Source: Erinaceus europaeus
Lineage: Eukaryota; Chordata; Mammalia; Eulipotyphla; Erinaceidae
Direction: 5' to 3'
DNA length: 64,000 bases
Assembly: GCF_950295315.1 (NCBI RefSeq)
Contig: NC_080175.1
Span: 87,196,161 to 87,260,160, forward strand
The position numbers and the translations under genes were made by a program. Shown here one piece after another: positions 22,153 through 33,190 of this stretch (the first letter of the stretch is position 1; each line of letters begins with the position of its first letter). The notes beneath the pieces are model-generated. The model did not search any database, was not told the origin of the DNA, and was given only the letters and a program-made list of their open reading frames with translations.

Positions 22153-23460
22153 TTGGATTCTTTATTTTTACATGTTATTAAAGGATTTGACTTTTAACAA
22201 AACACTGAATTTGATGTATTTGCAGAGCCTACTAAGCTTTACTGATTTCCAGAGAAGAATGTCTCTATCTTGATAGATTTTAAAAATAAAATTAATTAGA
22301 TCATGATAAAGTTAAAAAAAAGTAAAGTTAGATAAATGTTCTGTTTCATTCTCATTCTTAAAAATATGTCTATTACCATATTGAAAAGCATTAAAATAAT
22401 TTCCCAATTAATATTTTGCCACAAAAACTTCTATGTAAGATGCATAGTTATTGAGAATTAGGAAATATCGCTGTCATTTCAAAAGGGAAGAGAGAGAATA
22501 CAAGAATCTCATTTCTGTCTTTTAACTAGAGAACAATAATCCAACATATCTTCTTTCCATATAATGCATTGTATGAAGTTTCTTTTTGCCAGTTGAAGTT
22601 TTTGCTGTGATTCGTTTTGGTATGTTTGGTTTTGCATTTGAAATTTAAGTTTAGCATCAGTTTTTAAATTGGTATGGGAAAAGATGGTATGCTCTCTTTA
22701 GTCAAAATATATCAGAAAAACAGATGCTTTCACAAATTTCAAGTATGTTAAAATAAGTCATGAAATTGGTTTTTTTCTTTTTTTAACTTTAAGATGTCTC
22801 ATGGACTTACACAAAATGTCACCTCATTATTACATAAAGTAATCTTTCCAATTAATCTGTACCCCATATTTTTTATTGTAGCTCTAAGCAGTGGTAGCAT
22901 AAGAAAATTTAGATCCCTTGATAAATAACTTCCATGATTATGTTATACAATTTATGATAATTATTCCAAGATATTTCTGCTAATTGTTTAATTTAATAAC
23001 AGCTGCATTTTAAGAACCCACACATCTGCTTCCATTAGCTGCTTTCTTTACAAAAGTATCATTTAACGTAATATTAATGGAATGTGTTAAATCTGATAGC
23101 AGTTGTATATGAGATAAAATTTTAATCGGCGTCATTCAGACAAAATAACAAAAATATATTTGTTGCTCTTAATATAAATTCCTATCATAGCTCATGGACT
23201 TCCTGGAAGGCATGAGATGAACAGAAAAAATAAATAAATAAATAAAAGTCGTGACAAGAGCCAATCATAGTATCTTTTCCCCTATTTTTTGCTCTATCCC
23301 TCCTTGAATTGAAAGGAAATCACATTCAAAATCTATGTCTTCACTTTCTAGCTTAATAAAGTAACTGATATGTAATGACATTGTAGAATCAGTAGATTAC
23401 TTTTAATGCTTCATGGGTAATTTGCTGATTCCATGTGTATTTTGTTACATGTTATTTTTT
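22153..23460. other. Unique AT-rich intronic block, possible conserved non-coding DNA
   Basis: Some 1.3 kb with no SINE, L1 or HC repeat in an otherwise repeat-dense intron. It contains several TAAT cores, for example around 23061-23085 (AACGTAATATTAATGG). No exon seen. Confidence 0.4.
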
Positions 23461-23463
23461 TAA

Positions 23464-23668
23464 TATTATCTATCTACTTATTTATTATTGGCTAGAGACA
23501 GAGAGAAACTGAGAGGGGAGAGGGAGACAGAGAAGGAGACACACCTGCAGCCCTGCTTCAACACTCGTGAAGCTTACCCCCTGTAGGGAGGGGGACCAGG
23601 GGCTTGAACTTGAGTCCTTGCACACTGTAGTGTATGCACTTAACCAGGTGCCCCACTTCCTGGCCCTT
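23464..23668 (-). repeat. ERI type B SINE
   Basis: A minus copy: GACAGAGAGAAACTGAGAGG, GGGGCTTGAACTTGAGTCC (reversed B box), CCACTTCCTGGCCC end. Confidence 0.85.
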
Positions 23669-23802
23669 CATGTTCTGACTTAGAGAGGTTTTTGTTTTGT
23701 TTTGTTTTGTTTTCCCATGTCACTGATTCAGCCACTTTAATGAGGATGGTGAATGTATCAAAGTAGAAATTTAACAAAATAGAGAAAAGAACTAGCTAGT
23801 CG

Positions 23803-23966
23803 ATTAAAGTTGGAGACAGAGAAAGGAACTACTATGAAAACCAGTGAACTCTTCAAATGTAGGGAGAAAGCATGTGGTGAACACATTAAAGTTGGAGACA
23901 GAGAAAGGAACTACTATGAAAACCAGTGAACTCTTCAAATGTAGGGAGAAAGCATGTGGTGAACAC
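23803..23966. repeat. Perfect 82 bp tandem duplication
   Basis: Unit 1 is 23803-23884 and unit 2 is 23885-23966. Each begins ATTAAAGTTGGAGACAGAG and ends CATGTGGTGAACAC. By eye they are identical at all 82 positions, implying a recent event or assembly duplication. Confidence 0.95.
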
Positions 23967-24024
23967 TGTATTCCTCCATGTCCTTTTCTCTGGACAATAT
24001 TCAGGAAGACTTTAAAATATCTTC

Positions 24025-24100
24025 TCCCCCCTTAACAGTGCGGACACCAGTACTGTAAGCCATTAACCTCCCAATTTAAAAAAAAAAAAAAAAAAAAGGA
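24025..24100 (+). repeat. Probable L1 3' terminus
   Basis: CAGTACTGTAAGCCATTAACCTCCCAATTTA followed by about 19 A resembles the last 40 bp of the L1 3' UTRs nearby. Confidence 0.5.
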
Positions 24101-24904
24101 GAGACTAGGCGTGACCCTAAGAGCATTAATTTAAGCTATGACGTTAACAAGCACTTGCAACCTCACTTAAGAAAATGTATTAAGATCTATGCACTAGTTT
24201 TCCTTAGTCTGAATCAAAGATTACACCATCTGACTGAAAAATGTAAAAAAGCATACTCTTTTCACTCTAAACCTAATACCAGTGGGAAATCACTATAGTT
24301 TTGTTGATTATAATGTTCTTTCTTCTATTGAAGAGTGGAAAATTTCTTCTATTTTTCCATAGAAAATGTTTCCATTCTAGCCCCAAGGATGATACAATAT
24401 AACAGATTTTATTTTGAAAAAAAAAAGTTTCCACCCAAGTAAATTCTGTAAGAAAATTAAAGTATCCATTTAAGAATAGTCTATAACAGCAGGCAAAGGT
24501 GATTCCTCTGAATATGTGATGATGAAAATTTCTTGCCTTCAACTTATTTTAGGGAATCCTGTAGCATTCAGCGAATGTAAGAAAAATCAACCTGCACCTC
24601 ATCTTCCTATTGTGAAAATGAATCATTTACATCAGTAAAACATCTGTGTTGAGAATTAGTTTCTCTGTATCACAATCATAGTTTGTTGATTATTTTTCAA
24701 CAGGTTATTTTGTTTACTGAGCAACATCTCATTTAAAAACTCTAATTACCCACTAGGACATTTACAGTGTTCAATATAACCCACATATTCATAAAATAAA
24801 GCATAATTTAGAATTTTAATTTGTTTCTTGCTGGTTTACTGTATTTTTCCTTTTCATTATTTTTCCCCCTTCATTTTGACATCATTTTTTCTTCTTTTTT
24901 TCCT
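24101..24904. other. Unique AT-rich intronic sequence
   Basis: No repeat or exon recognised. Confidence 0.35.
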
Positions 24905-25120
24905 TAAATTATCTTTATTTATTTATTTGGATAAAGACAGCCATGAATCAAGAGGGAAGGGGGTGATAGAAAGGGAGAGAGACAGGCACCTACAGCCCTG
25001 CTTCACCACTTGTGAAGCTTTCCCCCTGCAGGTGGAATCCGGGGGCCCAGGGGCTCGAACCCAGGTCCTTGTGTACTGTAAGATGTGCGCTCAACCAGGT
25101 GCACCACCACCTGGCCCCAT
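24905..25120 (-). repeat. ERI type B SINE
   Basis: A minus copy in good condition: TTATTTGGATAAAGACAGCC, AGGGGCTCGAACCCAGGTCC, CACCACCTGGCCCC. Confidence 0.9.
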
Positions 25121-25616
25121 CACTTTTCTTCTGTTATCTATATTCATTCTTAATTTGTACAGCTTTTTAGAGTTTTATACCCAATATCCAGGATAGTCAT
25201 TGAAACATCTTACATGCTTGACAAATCTGTTTTAATTTAACTAAAATTGTGTCCATATTGCATTAACACATGCCTTTCCATTTAGAAAGTAGGCTCACTA
25301 TATGTAAAAGGGTATAATATGGTTATAACTATATCCTGTCATCATTTTTCTTTGTAGTGGATCGTCTTGCTAAATCCTGTTATCACCATCCTTCCAAAAT
25401 TATAGACAGTAATATCTGAATGTCTGTGGTCTGCAGAGACTTCATGAAGCAATATTCTTACCAGCACTCAGAAAATTCGAAGTTGTCCATGTTCAAGCAT
25501 TCGTGCATGCACACACACACCACATATATTATTAATGATATTTATCTTGATCATTTCATATATTGTCCAATGTGGTCCAGATTAAATTATAAGAATGCTT
25601 CCAGTTTTAGTAAATG

Positions 25617-25920
25617 TAATTTTTGTGAAATAATATACCAAAGCATTAATTTATGGTTTACATTATAAGGTTAAATACTTTCAATTAATTTCGGTCATCC
25701 ATGTGAAGTGACTTTAAACTCAGGGAACACAGATATCTCCTTTCTAGTTTCTTTACACTTAGCTTCAGAGAAATCGTCATCTCTGGGTTATGAGTTAATA
25801 TGTCACACACTCAACATCAGAGTTTTGTAAAACTGAAATCAAATGAAGCATTGGGTCAAAATTAAATTTATGCCAGCAAATTAAATACATATTATGTATT
25901 TTTTCAAAGTATATTTAACA
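25617..25920 (+). repeat. Left arm of an inverted duplication
   Basis: About 300 bp whose reverse complement recurs at 27268-27573. Shared blocks include TTATAAGGTTAAATACTT, ATGTGAAGTGACTTT, CAGATATCTCCTTTCTAG and CAAATGAAGCATT. Identity by eye is roughly 85-90%. It matches no repeat family I know and no third copy was noticed in the window. Confidence 0.85.
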
Positions 25921-26041
25921 GAGTCCAATATAAAAAGATATGAAACAAAATATGGCTTAAGAAAATTGCAAAATGAATTTTTATAGTAATTGCCAGAAAT
26001 GTAAGAGATCTAGTTTGATTAGATTCTAAAGATTCTCCTCA

Positions 26042-26197
26042 GGGGGCCAGGCAGTGTAAGTGCACATGTTAGCATGCATAAGGATCCTGGTTCAAACTCC
26101 TGGTCCCCACCTGCGGGAGTGGGGAGATTCAAGAGTGGTGAAGCAGGGCTGCAGGTGTCTCGCTATCCCCCGTGCCTCTCAATTGCTCTCTGTCCTA

Positions 26198-26237
<40 letters not shown>

Positions 26238-26243
26238 ATATTA
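26042..26243 (+). repeat. ERI type B SINE
   Basis: GGGGCCAGGCAGTGTAAGTG head, CCTGGTTCAAACTCCTGGTC B-box region, and a long (AAAT)n tail (26200-26241). The imperfect duplication AAGATTCTCCT / AAGAATCTCCT flanks it. Confidence 0.88.
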
Positions 26244-26727
26244 AGGAAAGAATCTCCTAAGAATAAGACCATAAGGTTCATATTCAGAATAATTTTCTCT
26301 CATGTTTTTTCCTAGAGTATATATTAAATTCTACTTACTAATCCTAGACAGTCTGAAATTATAGTGGAAATTAGGATCAAATATCAGCTTTTCTAACTCT
26401 GGTCTCTAGGAGTCATGATCTTAAAAATCTTCACTGAGAATGGAGATTTGCAATTTCCTAAATGATCACCTTAGGAAATGAAAAGCTTTTATTTGAAATA
26501 TGTAGCATTCAAAAACTCACTCTAATGTTTTCAAGGGATGAAAAATTATTTACTAAGTACTTACAGTAAAATAGTACTGTTCTTGGGCGATTTGAAAATT
26601 ATCTGCTGTTATTACTTTTGACTGATATTAAAGAGCTTTTCAAAACACTATCCATAAAAAGAAACATAAAGTCAGCTTGGTATAGTCAGGCACTTGAAAT
26701 ACAGGATGTACAATAAGAAAATAACAC
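26244..26727. other. Unique intronic sequence
   Basis: No repeat or exon recognised; part of the spacer of the inverted duplication. Confidence 0.35.
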
Positions 26728-26832
26728 TTGAAGCCGGGCAGTGGCACACTTGGTTAAGTGTGTGTATTACCCTGTGCAAAGACTCAAGTTCAAGTCTCCA
26801 AGTCCCAACCAGCAGGGAGAAAGTATATATGG
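26728..26832 (+). repeat. ERI SINE head, 3' part missing
   Basis: GAAGCCGGGCAGTGGCACAC head and a CAAGTTCAAGTCTCC B-box-like region stop at CAACCAGCAGGGAG, where another SINE begins. Confidence 0.7.
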
Positions 26833-26867
26833 GGAGGCCCTTTTTTGTTTTTATTATTTATGTATGT

Positions 26868-27232
26868 ATGTATTTATTTATTTATTGCCTTCAGCGTTAT
26901 TGATGGGGCTTGGTGCCTTCAGCAGGAATCCATTGCTTCTGGAGGCCCCCCCTCCATTCTGTTGTCCTTTTTTTTTTTATCATTGTTGTAGTTATTGTTT
27001 TTGTTATTGTTGTCGTTGTTGGAAAGAACAGAGAGAAATGGAGAGAGTAGGGAAAGAAATAGAAGGGGAGAGAGAGAGAGACACTTGTAAGCCTGCTTCT
27101 CTGCCTGTAAAGTGACACACCCCCTCCCCACCTCTGCAGGTGGGGAACCCGGAGCTCCAACCGGAATCCTTAAGTCAGTCATTGCGGCTTTGCGCCATGT
27201 GTGCTTAAGCCGCTGTGCTACCGCCCAACCTT
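26868..27232 (-). repeat. ERI composite SINE with 3' module
   Basis: TTTATTTATTTATTGCCTTCAGCGTTATTG...CTTCTGGAGGCCCC is the reversed 3' module. Then the TTGTTGTCGTTGTTGG body follows, with the head CTACCGCCCAACCTTC at the right end. Confidence 0.85.
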
Positions 27233-27267
27233 CGAGAGAGTCCTTTCTACTCTCCCTCCTTCCTATA

Positions 27268-27573
27268 TTAAATATACTTTGAAAAGAGACATAATATTTA
27301 TTGAATTTAATTTGACGATGCAAATTGAATTTTGACATAATGCTTCATTTGATGTCAGTTTTACAAACCTCTGATGTAGAGTGTGTGAAATATTAACTCA
27401 TAATCCAGAGATGACAATTTCTCTAAAGCTAAGTGTAAAGAAACTAGAAAGGAGATATCTGTGCCCCATGAGTTCAAAGTCACTTCACATAAATGACCAA
27501 GATTAATTGGAAGTATTTAACCTTATAATATAAAGCATAAATAGATGTTTTTGTATATTATTTCACACACAAA
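27268..27573 (-). repeat. Right arm of an inverted duplication
   Basis: Reverse complement of 25617-25920, from TTAAATATACTTTGAAAA (inner end) to ATATTATTTCACACAC (outer end). The spacer between arms is about 1.35 kb and holds three SINE insertions, so the duplication may predate them. Confidence 0.85.
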
Positions 27574-27645
27574 AAAAATCCAAATCATTATATTGCAGGG
27601 TTAATGGTGTAAAGTACAGTTGTTGACACAAGGGTACTACTTCTC
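27574..27645 (-). repeat. L1 3' UTR antisense, left part
   Basis: GGTTAATGGTGTAAAGTACAG and GACACAAGGGTACTACTTCTC match the reversed L1 3' end. The element resumes at 28120 after an HC insertion. Confidence 0.7.
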
Positions 27646-28118
27646 ATCTCTCTGTAAAATATGTCAGCAAATGAAGACCCCAAATCTTCATCTGCAATAT
27701 TCCAGCCTTTAATTTCATGATTAATCATCTATTTATTTGGCCTTATATGTTAACTCTTTTTTTCAGCCACCATGTTTCAGATGCTAACATGATGCGAACC
27801 AGACTTCCCTGGGCAGAGGACCCCACCAATGTGTCCTGGAGACCCACTTCCCCCAGAGCCCTGCCCCACTTGGGAAAAAGAGAGACAGACTGGGAGTATG
27901 GATCGACCTGCCAGAAACAATTACAGAAGTCAGACCTCCCATCTTCTGTACCCCATACTGACCCTGGGTCCATACTTCCCATGGGATAAAGAATAGGAAA
28001 GCTTTCAAGGGAGAGGATGGGATATGGAGTTCTGGGGGTGGGAACTGTGTGCTGTTGAACCTCTCTTATCATATGGTTTTTGTCAGTGTTTCTTTTTCTA
28101 TAAATAAAAGTTAAAAAA
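27646..28118 (+). repeat. HC repeat inserted in an antisense L1
   Basis: From GACCCCAAATCTTCATCTGC through AGCCACCATGTTTCAGATGC and ATAAAGAATAGGAAAGC to TAAATAAAAGTTAAAAAAAA. The shortened middle (ATGGATCGACCTGCCAGAAAC) lacks the AATGCCCATGTTCAGCGGGG segment of other copies. Confidence 0.8.
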
Positions 28119-28119
28119 A

Positions 28120-28915
28120 AAAGTTTTCAGCAGAATACTCTCATCTCCAAATCAGAACCTTTTCCACCATCAGGTACCAGGTCCCCAGCACTGTCCCACC
28201 CCCTTCCCTCTCACTCCTTCCCCAGAGTACTTTGTTTTGCTGTAATACAATACAGCAGATCCAAGAATCACCCTTCCCCTTTCCCTTTTTCTTAAATCCC
28301 ACCTACTAGTGAGACTATCCTGTATTTGTGCTATTCTTGACATTCTCATTTGATGTCATTCCAGGATGGTGTAAAAGAGATGACCTCACTGCTATTAAAA
28401 CCTGAGTAGATGTACATAATGTTACATTCTATAGCATCAATTTCTAAGCCATTTACCTGTCTATGGGCATCTGGGTTTCTTCCCACTTTAGACTACTATA
28501 AACTGCTTCTGTGAATATATGTACAGAGATCTCTTCAGATAAGTGTTCTTGTCTCCTCTGGATAAATACCCAGGAGAGAAATAGCTGGGTATTAGAGTTG
28601 GTCTATTTCTAGGATTCTGAGACATTTCCAGACTGTTCTCCATAAGAGTTGAACCCATCTGTGTTTGCACTAGCACTGTAGAAGGCTTATTTCCTCCCAT
28701 ATCCTCGTTAATGCTGTTGTCCTTTCTAATATATTTGAAGTTCTCACGGGTGTGAAATGTTATGTAATTGGTGTCATCATTTGCATTTATTTAATTATCA
28801 ATGACGTGGAGTATTTTTTTTATCTCTCAGTTTGTATTGGGGTCACTTCTTAGGTAAAGGTTTTGCCCATGTCCTGTCCTCATTTTTAGTGGGGGTTCCT
28901 CTTTTTATATTTTTT
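28120..28915 (-). repeat. L1 3' UTR and ORF2 end, antisense
   Basis: CAGCAGAATACTCTCATCTC, CAGAGTACTTTGTTTTGCTG, GGCATCTGGGTTTCTTCCC, CTCTGGATAAATACCCAGG and TTGCCCATGTCCTG are typical reversed L1 ORF2/3' UTR landmarks. Divergence from the other L1s in the window suggests an older subfamily. Confidence 0.85.
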
Positions 28916-28956
28916 AAAGATCTGTATTTATTATGAAACACATAGAAATGAAGAAA

Positions 28957-28961
28957 AATTA

Positions 28962-29010
<49 letters not shown>

Positions 29011-29027
29011 AGAAAGAGAGAGAGAGA
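28957..29027. repeat. (GA)n microsatellite
   Basis: GA repeats with GGA interruptions. Confidence 0.97.
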
Positions 29028-29039
29028 ATAAGAGTGCTG

Positions 29040-29356
29040 GGGACTGGGCAGTGGAGCACCGGTTAAGCGCACACAGTACTAATCACAAGAACCTGTGCAA
29101 GGACCCCGGGTTTGAGCCCATGCTCCCCACCTGCGGGTTGGGGTGGGGGGTGCTTCACAAGCAGTGAAGTAGGTCTGCAGGTGTCTCTCTGTCTCTCTTT
29201 CTCTCTATCTCCCCTCTCAATTTCTCTCTGTCCTATCAAATAAAATAGAAAAGAAAAATAAATGAGTAAAATAGCCACCGGAAGCAGTGGATTTGTTGTG
29301 CTGGTACCAAACTCCACCCAAAGATAACCCTGGAGGAAAAAAAAAAAAAAAAAAGG
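29040..29356 (+). repeat. ERI composite SINE with 3' module
   Basis: GGGGACTGGGCAGTGGAGC head, CCCGGGTTTGAGCCC B-box region, then AATAGCCACCGGAAGCAGTGG...ACCCTGGAGG and a run of about 18 A. Confidence 0.85.
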
Positions 29357-29696
29357 CACTGTTCAACTGTAGTGTAAGATGATTCTGAGAACCAAACATG
29401 TAGCCTCTGGGGTTGCAGGTATGAATTTTTCTCTCTTAACAGGCTGAATAATCTCCCCAATCTTTTCATCTCTTTCTTATGTTCACATTTTCTTTGAGCA
29501 ACTCATTCAATTATATTGACCTTGACCTTTGTTTTTTCTTTATCTCTCAGAATACTTCAGCAGGTTTTTCTGTAACTTAGGCTTCTTTCCAAAACCATCT
29601 CTTTACGAAAAAAAAAAATCTATTTAATAATTCTACTTCATTTATCATTTTACAGACTCATTAGCCTATGCTTAATATATTTGTTTAATACTCTTC

Positions 29697-29790
29697 TTCC
29701 TACTTTTCCCTCCCTCCTTTCTCTCCTTCCTTCATTTCTTTCTCTATTTCTTCCTTCCTCTCTTTTTTCTTTCTTCCTTTCTTTCTCTGT
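29697..29790. repeat. (CCTT/CTTT)n pyrimidine tract
   Basis: Imperfect pyrimidine tetranucleotides next to a minus-strand SINE tail. Confidence 0.93.
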
Positions 29791-29990
29791 TTTACTGGAC
29801 AGGACAGAAAGAAAGTGAGAGGGGAACAGGAGCTAGAGAAGGAGAGAGAAAGGTGGATGGATATCTGCAGCCCCACTTCACCATTACTGAAGCATCCTTG
29901 CTGCAGGCGGGCAGCAGAGGCTGGTACCGGGGCCCTTGCCCGTGGTACCATATGCATTTAACTGGGTGTGCCACTGCCCACCTACCTTCT
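29791..29990 (-). repeat. ERI type B SINE, diverged
   Basis: ACTGGACAGGACAGAAAG body, GGCTGGTACCGGGGCCC in place of the reversed B box, and GTGCCACTGCCCACC end. Confidence 0.75.
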
Positions 29991-31224
29991 CCAGCTTTCT
30001 TCTTTCCTGCAAAATACAAGCTTTGGATCACAGAATCAGAAAATTTGAGTCAGTTTTCTGTCAAATATTTTATGATGAGAAGTCAGCCTGTCTCTCTGGA
30101 TTGTTTCCTATTGTCATATAACAAAATACAGTAGACAGAAGTGACAAAAAAATAAAAACTTGATAATTTCTGTGGGTTAGTGCACCAGATAGACCATATC
30201 CAAGTCCTGTGCTCAGTGTATTTAGACCAACATCAAAATATTGCCTGGAGCTATTCTTCCCTTCTAAATTTTTAGTTTCTTTTGAAGCTCACTGACTATT
30301 GGCAGATATAGTTTCTGAAGGCCATTAGTTATAATTCCTAATTTTATTTCTCATTCAAGAAATATTTTTGACCATTTAGAAGTCACCCATATTTTTTGTC
30401 TTGTGACCCCTATAAATAGTTTACTAGATAATTATCAATATTTTCTTCCTTCCAGGCTAATAGGATATTTTTTCTTAGAAATATCTCACCTCATTATGTC
30501 AGTCCTGTCCTTGAGAATTTCTTCTTGGTAATATCAAAAGTGACCCATAATTATGTCTACTAAATCTCTTCTGCTATATAGAATTATTTGATCAAACCAG
30601 CTTTATCATATATATTCACAAGCCCTTCCTACACTCAAAGAAAAGAAATTATACAAGAATGTGAGTCACTGAAGGTTATCATTGAAGTTCTGCCTAACAC
30701 ATTAATGGAAAAGTTAGTGAGCTAGAAAAAAAATTAAGATTTGATGATAATAAATGCTTAAAGTACAAATTACTACTAAACTTACACATAGAATGTAAAG
30801 TTTGTATGAATTCTTATGGAGCTAATAGCTTAGCAAGACAGTGAACACCTTTTCCGACACTAAATGTCAGCTTGATAAGAATAAGTTATAGTGACAGTTG
30901 AGTAAAGAAGTGCCCTAAAGCACAAGGAAATTTCAGGTCAGAATAGGCTGGGAGGAGGTAAGTGCTAGACAGAAAGTATGACTGTTTCATTTTACTTTGT
31001 AAAGGTCATGGAAAATAAAGGCTCACTTTGGTCAGTGTAGAATTAAGCCTCCAAATTAATCTGGAATAAAAAAAATAATCTTCCATATCTTTTTGGTCCC
31101 TATATTTTTGTTTATCTCTAATGTCTTTATCAAAAAAATACCTAGAATGTGTCTTGATAGCTTATATTTCTCTGTTTTTCCCAATTCAATATGTTTATTT
31201 TGAGTTGTGAAATAAAGGAAATAT
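29991..31224. other. Unique intronic sequence
   Basis: About 1.2 kb with no young repeat recognised and no exon. Confidence 0.4.
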
Positions 31225-31765
31225 AGAAGAGCAAAAAATGCCAACTATGACACCATCTCCTTAGACAATAATATGGGTCAACCTGCATGTTAGCTGTCAG
31301 GCTCAGGCAAAAACTAGTAAAGTCATGGGCCCCTTGGAATAGACCTACTGGCTTTTTTCAAAACAGAGACCCCAAATCTTTATCTGCAATATTCTTGCCT
31401 TTAGGCTCATGATTAGTCAACAATTTGTTCTGCTTTATATCTTAAGTCTTTTTCAGCCACCAGGTTCTAGATGCTAACATGATGCCAACTATTCTACCCT
31501 GGGAATGTGATCCCACCAATGTGTCCTGGAGCCCTGCCTCCCCAGATTCTGTCTCACTAGGGAAAGAAAGAGACAGGCTGGGAGTATGAATCGACCTGTC
31601 AATGCTCATGTTCAGTGGGGAAGCAGTTACAGAAGCTAGACCTTTCACCTTCTGCACCCCATTATGATTCCCAAAGGGATAAAGAATAGGAAAGATTTCA
31701 AGGGAGGGGATAAGATACTGAGTTCTGGTGGTGGTTATTGTGTGAAATTCTACCTTTCTCACCAA

Positions 31766-32677
31766 AAAAGCAAATGACCCCACTCAAAAATGGGCAGAGG
31801 AAATGAATAAAACATTCACTACAGAGGAGATCCAAAAGGCTAACAAACATATGAAAAACTGCTCTAGGTCACTGATTGTCAGAGAAATGCAAATTAAGAC
31901 AACACTAAGATACCACCTCACTCCTGTAAGAATGGCATACATCAAAAAGGACAGCAGCAACAAATGCTGGAGAGGATGTGGGGACAGAGGAACCTTTTTA
32001 CATTGCTGGTGGGAATGTAAATTGGTACAGCCTCTGTGGAGAGCAGTCTGGAAAACTCTCAGAAGGCTAGACATGGACCTTCCATATGATCCAGTAATTC
32101 CTCTCCTGGAGTTATACCCCAAGGACTCCATAACACCCAACCAAAAAGAGGTGTGTACTCCTATGTTCATAGCAGCACAATTCATAATAGCTAAAACCTG
32201 GAAGCAACCCAGGTGCCCAACAACAGATGAGTGGCTGAGTATATATACACAATGGAATACTAAAAAAAAAAAAAGCTGTGGTATATATACACAATGGAAT
32301 ACTATGCAGCTATCAAAAACATTGAACCCACCTTCTCTGACCCATCTTGGACAGAGCTAGAAGGAATTATGTTAAGTGAACTAAGTCAGAAAGATAAAGA
32401 TGAGTATGGGATGATCCCACTCATCAACAGAAGTTGAGTAAGAAGATCTGAAAGGGAAACTAAAAGAAGGACCTGATCAAATTGTAAGTAGGGCACCAAA
32501 GTAAAAACCCTGTGGTGAGTGGTAGACATGCAGCTTCCTGGGCCAGTGGGGGGTGGGAGTGGGTGGGAGGGATGGGTCACAGTCTTTTGGTGGTGGGAAT
32601 GGTGTTTATGTACACTCCTAGCAAAATGTAGACATATAAATCAGTAGTTAATTAATATAAATAAAAATTTTTTAAAA
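31766..32677 (+). repeat. L1 ORF2 end and 3' UTR (right half of chimera)
   Basis: After the ORF2 end come GTAGGGCACCAAAGTAAAAAC, a G-rich stretch (GGGGGGTGGGAGTGGGTGGG), then TTTGGTGGTGGGAATGGTGT and AATATAAATAAAAATT. The GGTGGTGGGAAT motif near the end is shared with the HC repeats. Confidence 0.9.
31787..32360 (+). pseudogene. L1 ORF2 C-terminal fragment
   Basis: The frame reads [20 protein letters not shown] and, later, [20 protein letters not shown] and [19 protein letters not shown]. This is the C-terminal domain of L1 ORF2 (after the RT), including its Cys-rich segment. Endonuclease and RT are absent by 5' truncation. Near the end a 22 bp segment TATATACACAATGGAATACT occurs twice (about 32241 and 32283) with an A-run between. 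The frame stays open to 32360, so the terminal residues are not the normal L1 C-terminus. Confidence 0.88.
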
Positions 32678-32854
32678 AGAAGAGCAAAAATGTCTCTCAC
32701 TTTCAAAATATATTCTGGACAAAAGGGTCAATATGATATAAGAGACCCTGAAAGCAGATTAAAGATTACCTTTGAGCTAAAGTCTTCTCCTAGGAAGAAT
32801 TTGGTGTATAGCACTTAAGTACAAGTGTTTACCTTTATCCTTATTGTTTTATTT

Positions 32855-33190
32855 TTTTCCATCATTTTATTAGGGCTGAGGGAGGTTAATGCCTTATAGT
32901 ACAATTGTTTGTCAATATATGGGTACCATTTCTCATGTCCCCATGATAGGTGTCTGTCAAACATTCTTACATCCAACTTGGGGCCTTTTCCCATCACATA
33001 CCCAGACCATTATATCCTCTCCATCCATTCCATTCCTCTCCCTCCCCAGAGTTCTTTGCTTTAGTGTAATATACCATAACCAGTCCCATTTTCAACTTAT
33101 GTTTACCTTTCTGTCCTTATTTCTTTTTGTTATTGTTATTTCCTGTTTGTTTGAATACTTACACTATACTCTGAAGTACATAGAGGTATA
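32855..33190 (-). repeat. L1 3' UTR, antisense, diverged
   Basis: CATTTTATTAGGGCTGAGGG, AGTACAATTGTTTGTCAATA, CTCCCTCCCCAGAGTTCTTT and AGTGTAATATACCATAACCAG are reversed L1 3' end landmarks. Confidence 0.75.

Larger units (their letters stand above)
31241..32677 (+). mobile_element. Chimeric retro-insertion: HC repeat joined to L1 3' end
   Basis: One 1.44 kb insertion is bounded by the near-perfect duplication AGAAGAGCAAAAA(A)TG at 31225-31240 and 32678-32692. Its left ~525 bp are HC repeat sequence in sense orientation (CACCATCTCCTTAGACAATA to GTGTGAAATTCTACC), without the HC poly(A) end. Its right ~910 bp are the end of L1 ORF2 and an L1 3' UTR with an A-rich tail. Because the duplication encloses both parts, they probably arrived together. 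Confidence 0.78.

Noticed and set aside
23803..23966. CRISPR-like or satellite array
   Set aside because: Only two adjacent identical units without spacers, in a vertebrate intron.
25617..27573. Classical DNA transposon with long terminal inverted repeats
   Set aside because: No flanking target duplication, no transposase remnant seen, and outer ends have no recognisable terminal motif. Kept as an alternative only.
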